This document shows positions 1 through 5,505 of a stretch of DNA of 8,043 nucleotides, in pieces. Under the pieces are notes generated by a model. The model did no database searches. It saw only the letters and a program-made list of their open reading frames with translations, and had not been told where the DNA came from. The stretch spans positions 1 to 8,043 of the forward strand of contig JAGHYP010000122.1 in the NCBI GenBank assembly GCA_017743585.1, written 5' to 3'. This DNA comes from Chloroflexota bacterium. Lineage in GTDB: Bacteria; Chloroflexota; Anaerolineae; Aggregatilineales; UBA2796. Position 1 is the first letter of the stretch. Every line of letters starts with the position of its first letter. The position numbers and the translations under genes are program-made.

Positions 1-88
1 CATTACGCACAGCGCGCCTTCGCCGCCGCTTGGAAGAGTGCGCCGCCTCCTCAGCGCTAGGCGTCGCTTGAGCTTGCAGCGACTCAGG

Positions 89-126
89 CTACCGCCGCGC
101 TAAACAGCGCGCGCAAAATGCGGTAG
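89..126 (+). repeat. inverted repeat around the tyrS promoter
   Basis: CTACCGC at 89-95 is the exact reverse complement of GCGGTAG at 120-126. Nested inside, CGCGC at 96-100 pairs with GCGCG at 107-111 around a TAAACA loop, leaving an eight-base bulge at 112-119. As DNA it brackets the candidate -35 and touches the -10, so it could be an operator. As RNA it would be a stable hairpin only if transcription starts further upstream. Confidence 0.5.
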
Positions 127-129
127 ACT
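101..129 (+). promoter_or_regulatory. candidate sigma70 promoter for tyrS
   Basis: A -35-like TAAACA at 101-106 and a -10-like TAGACT at 124-129 are separated by exactly 17 bases; each hexamer matches consensus at 4 of 6 positions. The expected transcript start is near 136, leaving about 35 bases of leader before the tyrS ATG. This is only a pattern match; no T-box specifier or antiterminator motif is visible, so tRNA-sensing control as in Firmicute synthetase genes is not supported. Confidence 0.35.
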
Positions 130-170
130 GTTCGCAACGCATTCCGAGCATTCCCGAAGGGCAAACACGA

Positions 171-1319
171 ATGAGCGAGACAACATCCTTGAGCGTTGAG
201 GAGAGCACCGCGCTGATCACGCGCAATCTTGAGGAAGTGATCGGCGCGGAAGAAATCCCTGCGCTGCTGGCGCAAGGCTTGCCGCTGCGCCATTACATCG
301 GCTTGGAGATCTCGGGCAAGCTGCATCTTGGCACAGGCTTGATGTGCATGCAAAAAGTGCGCGACCTGCAGCGGGCAGGCGTGCATTGCATCATTTTCCT
401 CGCCGATTGGCATACGTGGATCAACGATAAGCTCGGCGGCGACCGGGAGCGAATCAAGCGCGTGGCTGTTGGCTACTTCAAAGAGGGTCTGAAGGCGTCT
501 CTGGCGGCGCTAGGCGGCAAGCCCGAGGCGCTGGAATTCGTGCTAGGCTCTGAGCTGTATCATCACAACGATGCCTATTGGGAAACGCTGATCGAAGTCA
601 GCAAGAATACCACGCTCAATCGGATTATGCGCAGCATCAGCATCATGGGGCGCAGCGAAGGCGAGAGCATAGATTTCGCCAAGCTGATCTATCCGCCGAT
701 GCAAGTCGCCGATATCTTCATTTTGCGCGCCAACATCGCGCAAGGCGGCATGGATCAGCGCAAGGCGCACGTGATCGCGCGCGACGTGGCGAATATGCTC
801 ACAGTCGCGCCGCTGCGCGATTCAACAGGCAAGGTCATCAAGCCGATTGCCTTGCATCACCACCTGCTGCTCGGCCTAGATAAGCCGCCGCAGTGGCCTG
901 TGGACGCTGAAAAGCTCCGCGAGCTGCGCACTGCCATGAAGATGAGCAAATCCAAGCCGCGCTCAGCCATCTTCATTCACGATACGCCTGACGAAATCCG
1001 CGCCAAGATGCGCAAAGCGTTCTGCCCGCCGCCTTCAGACGGCCTGGACTTCAACCCTGTCCTTGATTGGGCAGAACACTTGATCTTCCGCAACGGACAG
1101 ACGCTCTTCGTGGCGCGCACGCCCGAAAACGGCGGCAATATCGAGTTTGAGAGCTATGAAGCGCTGACAGCAGCCTACAGCGACGGCAGCCTGCACCCGA
1201 TGGACTTGAAAAACGCGATGAGCGAGGCGCTGATCGCGCTGCTAGAGCCCGTGCGCAAACATTTTGGGGATCACGCTGAGATCAAGGCGATGTGGGCTGA
1301 GCTAGAGGCAATGTTGTGA
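171..1319 (+). CDS. tyrS: tyrosyl-tRNA synthetase, archaeal/eukaryotic type
   Basis: Charges tRNA-Tyr with tyrosine using ATP in the cytoplasm (class I synthetase). The 382-residue protein follows the archaeal TyrRS layout rather than the common bacterial one. Seen motifs: YIGLEISGK (42-50) carrying the expected tyrosine-binding Tyr42; HIGH-type motif HLGTG (52-56); ADWH (78-81); IYPPMQVAD (173-181) with Tyr174, Gln178 and Asp181 at substrate-pocket positions; GGMDQRK (192-198), which favours TyrRS over TrpRS; KMSKS (257-261); and the C-terminal block LHPMDLKNA (341-349) followed by LLEPVRK. There is no bacterial S4-like C-terminal tRNA-binding domain. The ATG at 171 is preceded by GAAGGG at 156-161, nine bases away. 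The HIGH motif ends in Thr instead of His. The next gene begins one base after the stop, so the two are probably co-transcribed. Confidence 0.93.
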   Translation: MSETTSLSVEESTALITRNLEEVIGAEEIPALLAQGLPLRHYIGLEISGKLHLGTGLMCMQKVRDLQRAGVHCIIFLADWHTWINDKLGGDRERIKRVAVGYFKEGLKASLAALGGKPEALEFVLGSELYHHNDAYWETLIEVSKNTTLNRIMRSISIMGRSEGESIDFAKLIYPPMQVADIFILRANIAQGGMDQRKAHVIARDVANMLTVAPLRDSTGKVIKPIALHHHLLLGLDKPPQWPVDAEKLRELRTAMKMSKSKPRSAIFIHDTPDEIRAKMRKAFCPPPSDGLDFNPVLDWAEHLIFRNGQTLFVARTPENGGNIEFESYEALTAAYSDGSLHPMDLKNAMSEALIALLEPVRKHFGDHAEIKAMWAELEAML

Positions 1320-1320
1320 T

Positions 1321-1791
1321 ATGACACAAGAGACGCTCAATGAAGGCGGCGCGTCGCTCGTCTTTTTGATCAACTTAGGCGCGACGTTAGTGATGTTCGG
1401 CGTGATTTTGGTGGTTCAGATCGTGCATTATCCGTTGTTCAGCCGCGTTGGCGCCGAGAGCTTCCGCGCTTATGAAGCGGCGCACATTGAGCTGATGACG
1501 CTTGTGGTGCTGCCGCTGATGACGGCGGAGCTGATCACGGCTTTTCTGCTCGCTTTGCAGCCGCCGCATGGCGTGCCGCCGCTCGCTGCGTGGATCGGTT
1601 TGGCGCTGGTCGGCGTGACGTGGCTCTCGACCGCGTTCATTCAAGTGCCGTTGCACGGGAGGTTCTCAGCTGGCTTTGATGCTGAGGCGCATCGAGCGTT
1701 GGTGATGACCAATTGGCTGCGCACGGTTGCCTGGTCGCTGCGCGCGCTGCTGGTGCTGTGGATGACTTGGCGGTCGTGGCAGGCGCGCTGA
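1321..1791 (+). CDS. conserved four-helix membrane protein, unknown function
   Basis: I do not recognise a characterised function. The 156-residue protein shows four likely membrane helices at about 12-34, 56-79, 87-108 and 132-150, with short polar loops. Residues that look conserved rather than merely hydrophobic are Gln33-x-x-His36-Tyr37-Pro38 at the end of helix 1, Tyr51 and His55 before helix 2, Pro65/Glu70 within helix 2, Gln108-Val-Pro-x-His112 after helix 3, and Asn131-Trp132-x-Arg134-Thr135 at the start of helix 4. From memory, similar small proteins with VHYPLF and QVPLH motifs occur as uncharacterised membrane proteins in several bacterial phyla; a distant relation to DUF1772-like proteins is possible but unproven. 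The ATG lies one base after the tyrS stop, with AGAGG at 1304-1308 as a weak ribosome site, suggesting translation coupled to tyrS. Confidence 0.85.
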   Translation: MTQETLNEGGASLVFLINLGATLVMFGVILVVQIVHYPLFSRVGAESFRAYEAAHIELMTLVVLPLMTAELITAFLLALQPPHGVPPLAAWIGLALVGVTWLSTAFIQVPLHGRFSAGFDAEAHRALVMTNWLRTVAWSLRALLVLWMTWRSWQAR

Positions 1792-1810
1792 AAACTTTTT
1801 GGGGAGCCTT

Positions 1811-3469
1811 ATGTACACAATCGGTCTGGATTTTGGCACGCTCTCGGCGCGCGCCGTGCTGGTGGACGTGCGCGACGGGCGCGAGGTCGCTACAGCAACT
1901 TTCGATTATCCGCACGGCGTGATGGACTCTGCGCTGCCGAGCGGCAGGGCATTGCCGCCCAACTGGGCATTACAACATCCACAAGATTACCTTGATGCGC
2001 TCGATCATTGCGTGCCGACGCTGCTGCGCGAGAGCGGCGTCGCGCCGAGCGAGGTGATCGGCCTCGGCGTGGACTTCACCGCCAGCTCGCCGCTGCCTGC
2101 TAAGTCAGATGGCACGCCGTTGTGCTTCCTGCCTGAGTTCGCCAACGAGCCGCACGCTTACGTCAAGCTCTGGAAACACCACGCCAGCCAGCCGCAAGCC
2201 GACCTGATCAGCGCAGTGGCGCATCAGCGCGGCGAGCGCTGGATACGGCGCTATGGCGGCAAGTGCTCAGCCGAATGGTTCTTCAGCAAGCTCCTGCAAA
2301 TCCTGCAGGAAGCGCCCGCGATCTACCGCGCAATGGACACTTTTGTCGAGGCAGCCGATTGGCTGACTTGGCAGCTGACGGGCGTCCTAGCGCGCAACAC
2401 TTGCACAGCCGGCTACAAGATGTTGGTGCAAGATGGTCAGTACCCATCGCGGGAATTTTTCGCCGCCTTGCATCCTGACTTCGCCGATGTGATCGCGACC
2501 AAAGTGCAAGGCGCTTTCGTGCCACTCGGCACGATGCTCGGTCGCTTGACTGCGCCGATGGCTGAGCGGCTCGGCTTGCTGCAAGGCACGCCCGTGGCGG
2601 CGGCGATCATCGACGCGCACGCGACGGCAGCGGCAGTGCGCGCCACACAACCCGGCGTGATGACCATGATCATGGGAACATCCACATGCCACATCATCTC
2701 CAGCGCGCGCTTGGTGGAGATCGAAGGCGTGGCAGGCGTCGTCTACAGCGGCATCGTAGACGGACTCTACGGCTATGAGGCGGGGCAAGCAGGCGTGGGC
2801 GATCTGTTCGCTTGGTTCGTGGATCACGCCGTGCCACCTGAATATCACGCGGCGGCTGCGCGGCGCGGTCTGAGCTTGCACAGCTACCTTGAGGAGGAGG
2901 CGGCGCGCCAAAGAGTCGGCGAGCATGGCTTGCTGGCGCTCGATTGGTGGAACGGCAATCGCTCGACGCTGATGGATGCCGAGTTGAGCGGTCTGCTGAT
3001 CGGCGCGACGCTCGCCACGCGCGCGCCCGACATCTACCGCGCCCTGATCGAAGCGACAGCGTTCGGCACGCGCGCGATCATCGAGGCATTTGAAGCAGGC
3101 GGCATTGCCGTGGAATCGCTGGTGGCGGCAGGCGGCCTGCCTGAGAAAAACGCCCTCTTGCGGCAAATCTACGCGGATGTCACGGGGCGCGCCTTCGCGC
3201 TGGGCGCTTCGAAGCACGACTCAGCGCTCGGCAGCGCGATCTACGCGGCGGTCGCCGCAGGCGCTTATCCAAACCTGACAGCCGCAGCGGAGCGCATGGG
3301 CAAGCGTAAGGACGAGATCGTACGTCCTACCCCTGAAAATCAGCGCGTCTACGATCAGCTCTATCAGGAGTACAAGACGCTCTACGACACGTTCGGGCGC
3401 GGCGCTAACGCTGTGATGAAGCGCTTGAAACGGCTGCGCAATCAGGCGCGCGGCGTCCATTCAAGCTGA
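1811..3469 (+). CDS. araB: L-ribulokinase (FGGY family carbohydrate kinase)
   Basis: Phosphorylates L-ribulose to L-ribulose 5-phosphate in cytoplasmic arabinose breakdown. The 552-residue length is normal for AraB. The N-terminal FGGY domain opens with IGLDFGTLSARAVLVD (4-19). The expected sugar-pocket and catalytic residues are present in AraB context: Ala91 in VDFTASSPLP, Lys203 in AGYKM, catalytic Asp268 in IIDAHATAAA and Glu323 in GYEAGQ. The ATP domain shows IMGTSTCHI (287-295) and AAGGLPEKN (439-447). An in-frame TTG lies at 1799, but I chose ATG 1811 because GGGGAG at 1801-1806 is a good ribosome site four bases upstream and the FGGY homology starts right after it. No araA, araD, transporter or regulator is in the window. 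It follows the membrane protein by 19 bases, so it probably shares the tyrS transcript. The C-terminus ends in a basic tail (KRLKRLRNQAR, 538-548). Confidence 0.92.
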   Translation: MYTIGLDFGTLSARAVLVDVRDGREVATATFDYPHGVMDSALPSGRALPPNWALQHPQDYLDALDHCVPTLLRESGVAPSEVIGLGVDFTASSPLPAKSDGTPLCFLPEFANEPHAYVKLWKHHASQPQADLISAVAHQRGERWIRRYGGKCSAEWFFSKLLQILQEAPAIYRAMDTFVEAADWLTWQLTGVLARNTCTAGYKMLVQDGQYPSREFFAALHPDFADVIATKVQGAFVPLGTMLGRLTAPMAERLGLLQGTPVAAAIIDAHATAAAVRATQPGVMTMIMGTSTCHIISSARLVEIEGVAGVVYSGIVDGLYGYEAGQAGVGDLFAWFVDHAVPPEYHAAAARRGLSLHSYLEEEAARQRVGEHGLLALDWWNGNRSTLMDAELSGLLIGATLATRAPDIYRALIEATAFGTRAIIEAFEAGGIAVESLVAAGGLPEKNALLRQIYADVTGRAFALGASKHDSALGSAIYAAVAAGAYPNLTAAAERMGKRKDEIVRPTPENQRVYDQLYQEYKTLYDTFGRGANAVMKRLKRLRNQARGVHSS

Positions 3470-3471
3470 TT

Positions 3472-3507
3472 GCAACTTCGGACTTGAAAGGCTGCGCCGA
3501 AGTGTGC
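3472..3507 (+). repeat. inverted repeat overlapping the tRNA-Pro promoter
   Basis: GCAACTTCGG at 3472-3481 pairs with CCGAAGT-g-TGC at 3497-3507: ten pairs with a single bulged G. The 15-base centre holds the -35 hexamer of the tRNA promoter and the right arm abuts the -10. It begins three bases after the araB stop, so it could also act as an araB transcript-end hairpin, but no T-run follows, which argues against an intrinsic terminator. Confidence 0.55.
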
Positions 3508-3513
3508 TATACT
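3484..3513 (+). promoter_or_regulatory. sigma70-type promoter of tRNA-Pro
   Basis: TTGAAA at 3484-3489 and TATACT at 3508-3513 are each 5 of 6 matches to consensus with an 18-base spacer. The predicted start, about 3520, lies roughly ten bases before the mature tRNA 5' end, as expected for a tRNA precursor. Confidence 0.8.
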
Positions 3514-3529
3514 TGTGCCGCAACAGATT

Positions 3530-3602
3530 CGGGGCGTGGCGCAGTTGGTAGCGCGCTGCGTTTGGGACGCAGAGGTCGCTGGTTCGAGTCCGGTCGCCCC
3601 GA
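3530..3602 (+). tRNA. tRNA-Pro (anticodon UGG)
   Basis: A full cloverleaf can be drawn. The acceptor stem CGGGGCG (3530-3536) pairs perfectly with CGCCCCG (3595-3601), with discriminator A at 3602. The D stem is GCGC/GCGC (3539-3542 and 3551-3554). The anticodon stem CTGCG/CGCAG (3556-3560 and 3568-3572) closes loop TTTGGGA with anticodon TGG at 3563-3565. The T stem GCTGG/CCGGT (3578-3582 and 3590-3594, with two G-U pairs) carries loop TTCGAGT. The C1-G72 pair is typical of bacterial tRNA-Pro. The 3' CCA is not encoded (bases after 3602 are CAC), so it must be added by a nucleotidyltransferase. With U at position 34 it probably reads several proline codons. Confidence 0.96.
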
Positions 3603-3611
3603 CACGCTAAG

Positions 3612-3634
3612 CCTACCTACGCGGTAGGTTTTTT
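3612..3634 (+). terminator. rho-independent terminator of tRNA-Pro
   Basis: CCTACC (3612-3617), loop TACGC, GGTAGG (3623-3628), then six T residues (3629-3634). It lies ten bases after the tRNA and closes a monocistronic unit. Confidence 0.9.
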
Positions 3635-3724
3635 GTCGCCTGCGATGAGATCAGTTGCGCCCTGCCGCACGGCGCGGTACATATCCAGCGCGTTGCTCGT
3701 GTTGAATCTGCAGAAATTCAGGCT

Positions 3725-4912
3725 GTGAACGACTTGCGTCTGCAGCGCATTCAGAGCTTGCAGTTCATAGACAAGGCGGCCGCTGAGCAGCTGCTCCTGA
3801 GCTTTGTGCGCGAGCTATTCCCGAAACTAGCCGCCATCCGCGTCGAGCTGCGTCCGCAGGCTGTCTCGCTCAATTCGTTCAGCGGCTACCTCACGCTCGC
3901 CGATGGACGCCGTTTGTTTTTCAAGACGCACGTTGAGCCAAACAGCGTGATCAGCGAGTACTACAACACGCAACTGCTTGCTGAAGTCGGCTATCCCGTG
4001 ATCGCGCCGCTCTACGCTTCAACTGAGTACGGCAAGCAGTTCTTGATTTATGACCTGATCAACGAGCCGAGCGTCTTTGAGGTAGCGTATGCGCTCGATC
4101 ACGGTCAGCGGAATGACCTAGGCGCGTTGACTGCCGCTCAAAATGCCGCCGATGCGCAACTTTTCGAGATTTACCGCGCCACGCTGCGTCCGATCACCGC
4201 GCCTGAGAACGCCAAAGCGCCGATCCATCAGCTTTTCTACCACCGCCTGACAGGCGGTCGCTACGCTAAGTTTTACGTCGGCAAGCCGTTCGTGTTGCCG
4301 CAGGGCTGCTTGGACTGGGAAGCGTTGCTCGCGCGGCGCTGGGTCATCAACGGCAAAGCCTACCCATGCACGCTCGACACGCTGATCGAGCGCGCTAAGC
4401 GCTTCCTCGACCCCGATCAGCCCTCTTGGAGCATCGTAGGACACGGCGATGCGCACAACGGCAATGTCTTCTTCACGCCGGCGGGCTTGCGCTACTTCGA
4501 TCCCGCCTTCGGCGGCAGGCATCACCCGCTGCTCGACCTAGCCAAGCCGCTCTTTCACAATGTGCTGGCGACTTGGATATATCATCCTCAAGAAGTGGCG
4601 GCGCGCCTGCAGATCAGCTACAGCGACGACGGCGAGCAACTGCGCGTGGAGCACAACTACGCGCCATCCGCAGTGCGCAAGATGTTCCGCGCCAGCAAAC
4701 TTGAGCGCGTCCTGCGCCCGATCTGGCTAGAGCTGACGCGGCGCGGCGAATCGCCCGAGACTCTCACGGCCCTGTTACAATCGGCGCTATTGTGCTGCCC
4801 ATTGCTGACCTTGAACCTAGCCGACCGGGCGCGCTTTCCTGCTGAGATCGGCTTGCTCGGCTTAGCGCTCTCGGTCACGGTCGGTTGCGAGCCAATTTTG
4901 GAGACCAGTTGA
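3725..4912 (+). CDS. phosphotransferase with aminoglycoside/choline kinase fold, substrate unknown
   Basis: A 395-residue protein with the core motifs of the APH/choline-kinase-like family: FFKT (65-68) with ATP-binding Lys67, a plausible salt-bridge Glu78, the hinge-like LIYDLINEPS (107-116), the catalytic loop VGHGDAHNGN (238-247) with Asp242 and Asn247, and the metal-binding YFDPAFGG (257-264) with Asp259. All residues needed for phosphate transfer appear present, so it should be an active small-molecule kinase. The C-terminal 130 residues are helical and give no substrate clue. Calling it an antibiotic-resistance enzyme would be unjustified. The start is GTG 3725, as no ATG, GTG or TTG occurs in frame back to the tRNA terminator; the ribosome site is poor (AGG two bases before). 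It is probably transcribed on its own. A promoter for the next unit overlaps its stop codon. Confidence 0.82.
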   Translation: MNDLRLQRIQSLQFIDKAAAEQLLLSFVRELFPKLAAIRVELRPQAVSLNSFSGYLTLADGRRLFFKTHVEPNSVISEYYNTQLLAEVGYPVIAPLYASTEYGKQFLIYDLINEPSVFEVAYALDHGQRNDLGALTAAQNAADAQLFEIYRATLRPITAPENAKAPIHQLFYHRLTGGRYAKFYVGKPFVLPQGCLDWEALLARRWVINGKAYPCTLDTLIERAKRFLDPDQPSWSIVGHGDAHNGNVFFTPAGLRYFDPAFGGRHHPLLDLAKPLFHNVLATWIYHPQEVAARLQISYSDDGEQLRVEHNYAPSAVRKMFRASKLERVLRPIWLELTRRGESPETLTALLQSALLCCPLLTLNLADRARFPAEIGLLGLALSVTVGCEPILETS

Positions 4913-4937
4913 CAAGCGCGCGCACTTGCGCTATATT
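4909..4937 (+). promoter_or_regulatory. near-consensus sigma70 promoter
   Basis: TTGACA at 4909-4914 is a perfect -35, followed after 17 bases by TATATT (4932-4937), a 5 of 6 match to the -10. The transcript should start around 4942-4946. The -35 contains the TGA stop of the upstream kinase. The spacer carries a small dyad, AGCGC (4915-4919) and GCGCT (4928-4932), that might bind a repressor. Confidence 0.85.
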
Positions 4938-4943
4938 CTCGGG

Positions 4944-5063
4944 GCGATAGGCAACCTCTGAAGCGTCGGAACGGGGCCTCACATGCGCATTCGTGCATGG
5001 TGAGAGACGGCGACGCTGAGCAGGATGGCATTGAGCGCCTCTCTCATCGCGGAGAGGCGTTTT
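4944..5063 (+). promoter_or_regulatory. structured leader RNA, candidate attenuator or riboswitch
   Basis: A roughly 120-base transcript segment between a strong promoter and a terminator, with no sensible ORF. Foldable parts: apical hairpin ATGCGC-ATTC-GTGCAT (4983-4998), extended by CTCAC (4978-4982) with GTGAG (5000-5004) and a bulged G4999; a seven-pair stem AGCGTCG (4962-4968) with CGACGCT (5011-5017); outside it a symmetric internal loop with potential tandem G-A pairs (G4960/A4961 with G5018/A5019), then CCT (4955-4957) with AGG (5022-5024). An alternative helix pairs 4998-5012 with 5036-5049 (14 pairs including G-U, one bulged C5008) and would break both the upstream fold and the terminator. 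I see no SAM-I, T-box, SRP or cobalamin signature. It could instead be a free small RNA. It lies 66 bases upstream of the next start codon. Confidence 0.6.
5036..5063 (+). terminator. intrinsic terminator in the leader
   Basis: CGCCTCTC (5036-5043) pairs perfectly with GAGAGGCG (5052-5059) around an eight-base loop and is followed by TTTT (5060-5063). The T-run is short, so termination may be partial, which would suit an attenuator. Its left arm is shared with a competing upstream helix. Confidence 0.7.
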
Positions 5064-5128
5064 GCATTCTTGGCGAAGCCGACCATACCACGCCATAGTG
5101 CGATATCACGCCAGAGGACATCGAGGCA

Positions 5129-5422
5129 ATGAGCCATCTCCTTGCGGAACGCGATCGCAGTCGCTTGATCAAGTCCCTGATCAGGTCTTTGCAGGCGCAA
5201 CGCCTGACGCTCGATGTTGCCTCAGAGCGGATCGCGATGCCTGAGCTATACTCACAGCACAGCGCGCTTGGCGTGTGGTCGGCCAAAGACATCGCAGCGT
5301 ACGCGATGGCTTGGGATAGGCGCAGGGCGCGCCAGCCAGAGGCCTACCGACGCCGCGAGCTGTTTGCGATGTCCGAGAAAGGCTACACCTGGGCAGACGC
5401 TGATTTGATTTTCACGTCTTGA
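5129..5422 (+). CDS. small DinB/ClbS-like (DUF1706) protein fragment
   Basis: A 97-residue ORF. An N-terminal helix (about 1-30: basic and leucine-rich, RLIKSLIRSLQAQRL) is followed by GVWSAKDIAAYAMAWDRRR (48-66). The W-S-x-K-D-x-x-A-x-x-x-x-W pattern is typical of the second helix of ClbS/DfsB (DUF1706) and other DinB-superfamily four-helix proteins. Those proteins are usually about 150-180 residues, so only the N-terminal half is here. A reading frame shifted by one base continues to 5513 with helix-like sequence containing RERAAHAEARLAR, suggesting a frameshift from mutation or assembly error. ATG 5129 is preceded by AGAGGA (5113-5118), ten bases away. The family includes cyclopropane hydrolases protecting against genotoxins, but many members are uncharacterised, so no function is claimed. 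It is the first gene after the structured leader. Confidence 0.55.
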   Translation: MSHLLAERDRSRLIKSLIRSLQAQRLTLDVASERIAMPELYSQHSALGVWSAKDIAAYAMAWDRRRARQPEAYRRRELFAMSEKGYTWADADLIFTS

Positions 5423-5445
5423 ATGGCCGCTATGGGCATTACGCG

Positions 5446-5481
5446 AACGCGCTGCGCACGCCGAAGCGAGGCTCGCGCGTT
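5446..5481 (+). repeat. inverted repeat upstream of the methionine/folate gene
   Basis: AACGCGC (5446-5452) is the reverse complement of GCGCGTT (5475-5481), with a 22-base loop. It sits just before the ribosome site of the next gene. No T-run follows, so it is not an intrinsic terminator. It may affect translation or be chance in GC-rich sequence. Confidence 0.3.
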
Positions 5482-5505
5482 GCAAGACGGAGGCGCTTGT
5501 GAGAT

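Noticed and set aside
1..60. Possible tail of an upstream + strand gene (HYAQRAFAAAWKSAPPPQR then TAG at 58-60)
   Set aside because: Two other frames also run open and end at 69-71 and 101-103, and nothing favours one of them without upstream sequence.
1799..1810. TTG at 1799 as the araB start
   Set aside because: It lies inside the likely ribosome-binding region; the ATG at 1811 has a good ribosome site and matches where FGGY homology begins.
2387..3217. Long 276-codon antisense ORF within araB
   Set aside because: It is a shadow of the GC-rich coding frame: Arg/His/Ala-rich composition without any motif, fully inside a strongly supported gene.
3655..3683. Weak promoter-like pair TTGCGC, 17 bases, TACATA before the kinase
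   Set aside because: Only 3 of 6 matches in each hexamer; not distinguishable from chance.
3703..3720. Small hairpin TGAAT/ATTCA just before the kinase GTG
   Set aside because: Five AT-rich pairs with an eight-base loop; too weak to claim regulation.
3725..4912. Antibiotic-resistance aminoglycoside phosphotransferase
   Set aside because: Only the general kinase-fold motifs are present; the family covers many metabolites and there is no resistance or mobile context.
4944..5063. Leader as SAM-I, T-box, fluoride, SRP or 6S RNA
   Set aside because: It contains GGCAACC and a GGCGAT-like start, but the rest of the SAM-I core and the fluoride P1/pseudoknot do not fit. No T-box AGGGTGGNACCGCG-like bulge or SRP tetraloop context is seen, and at about 120 bases it is short for 6S.
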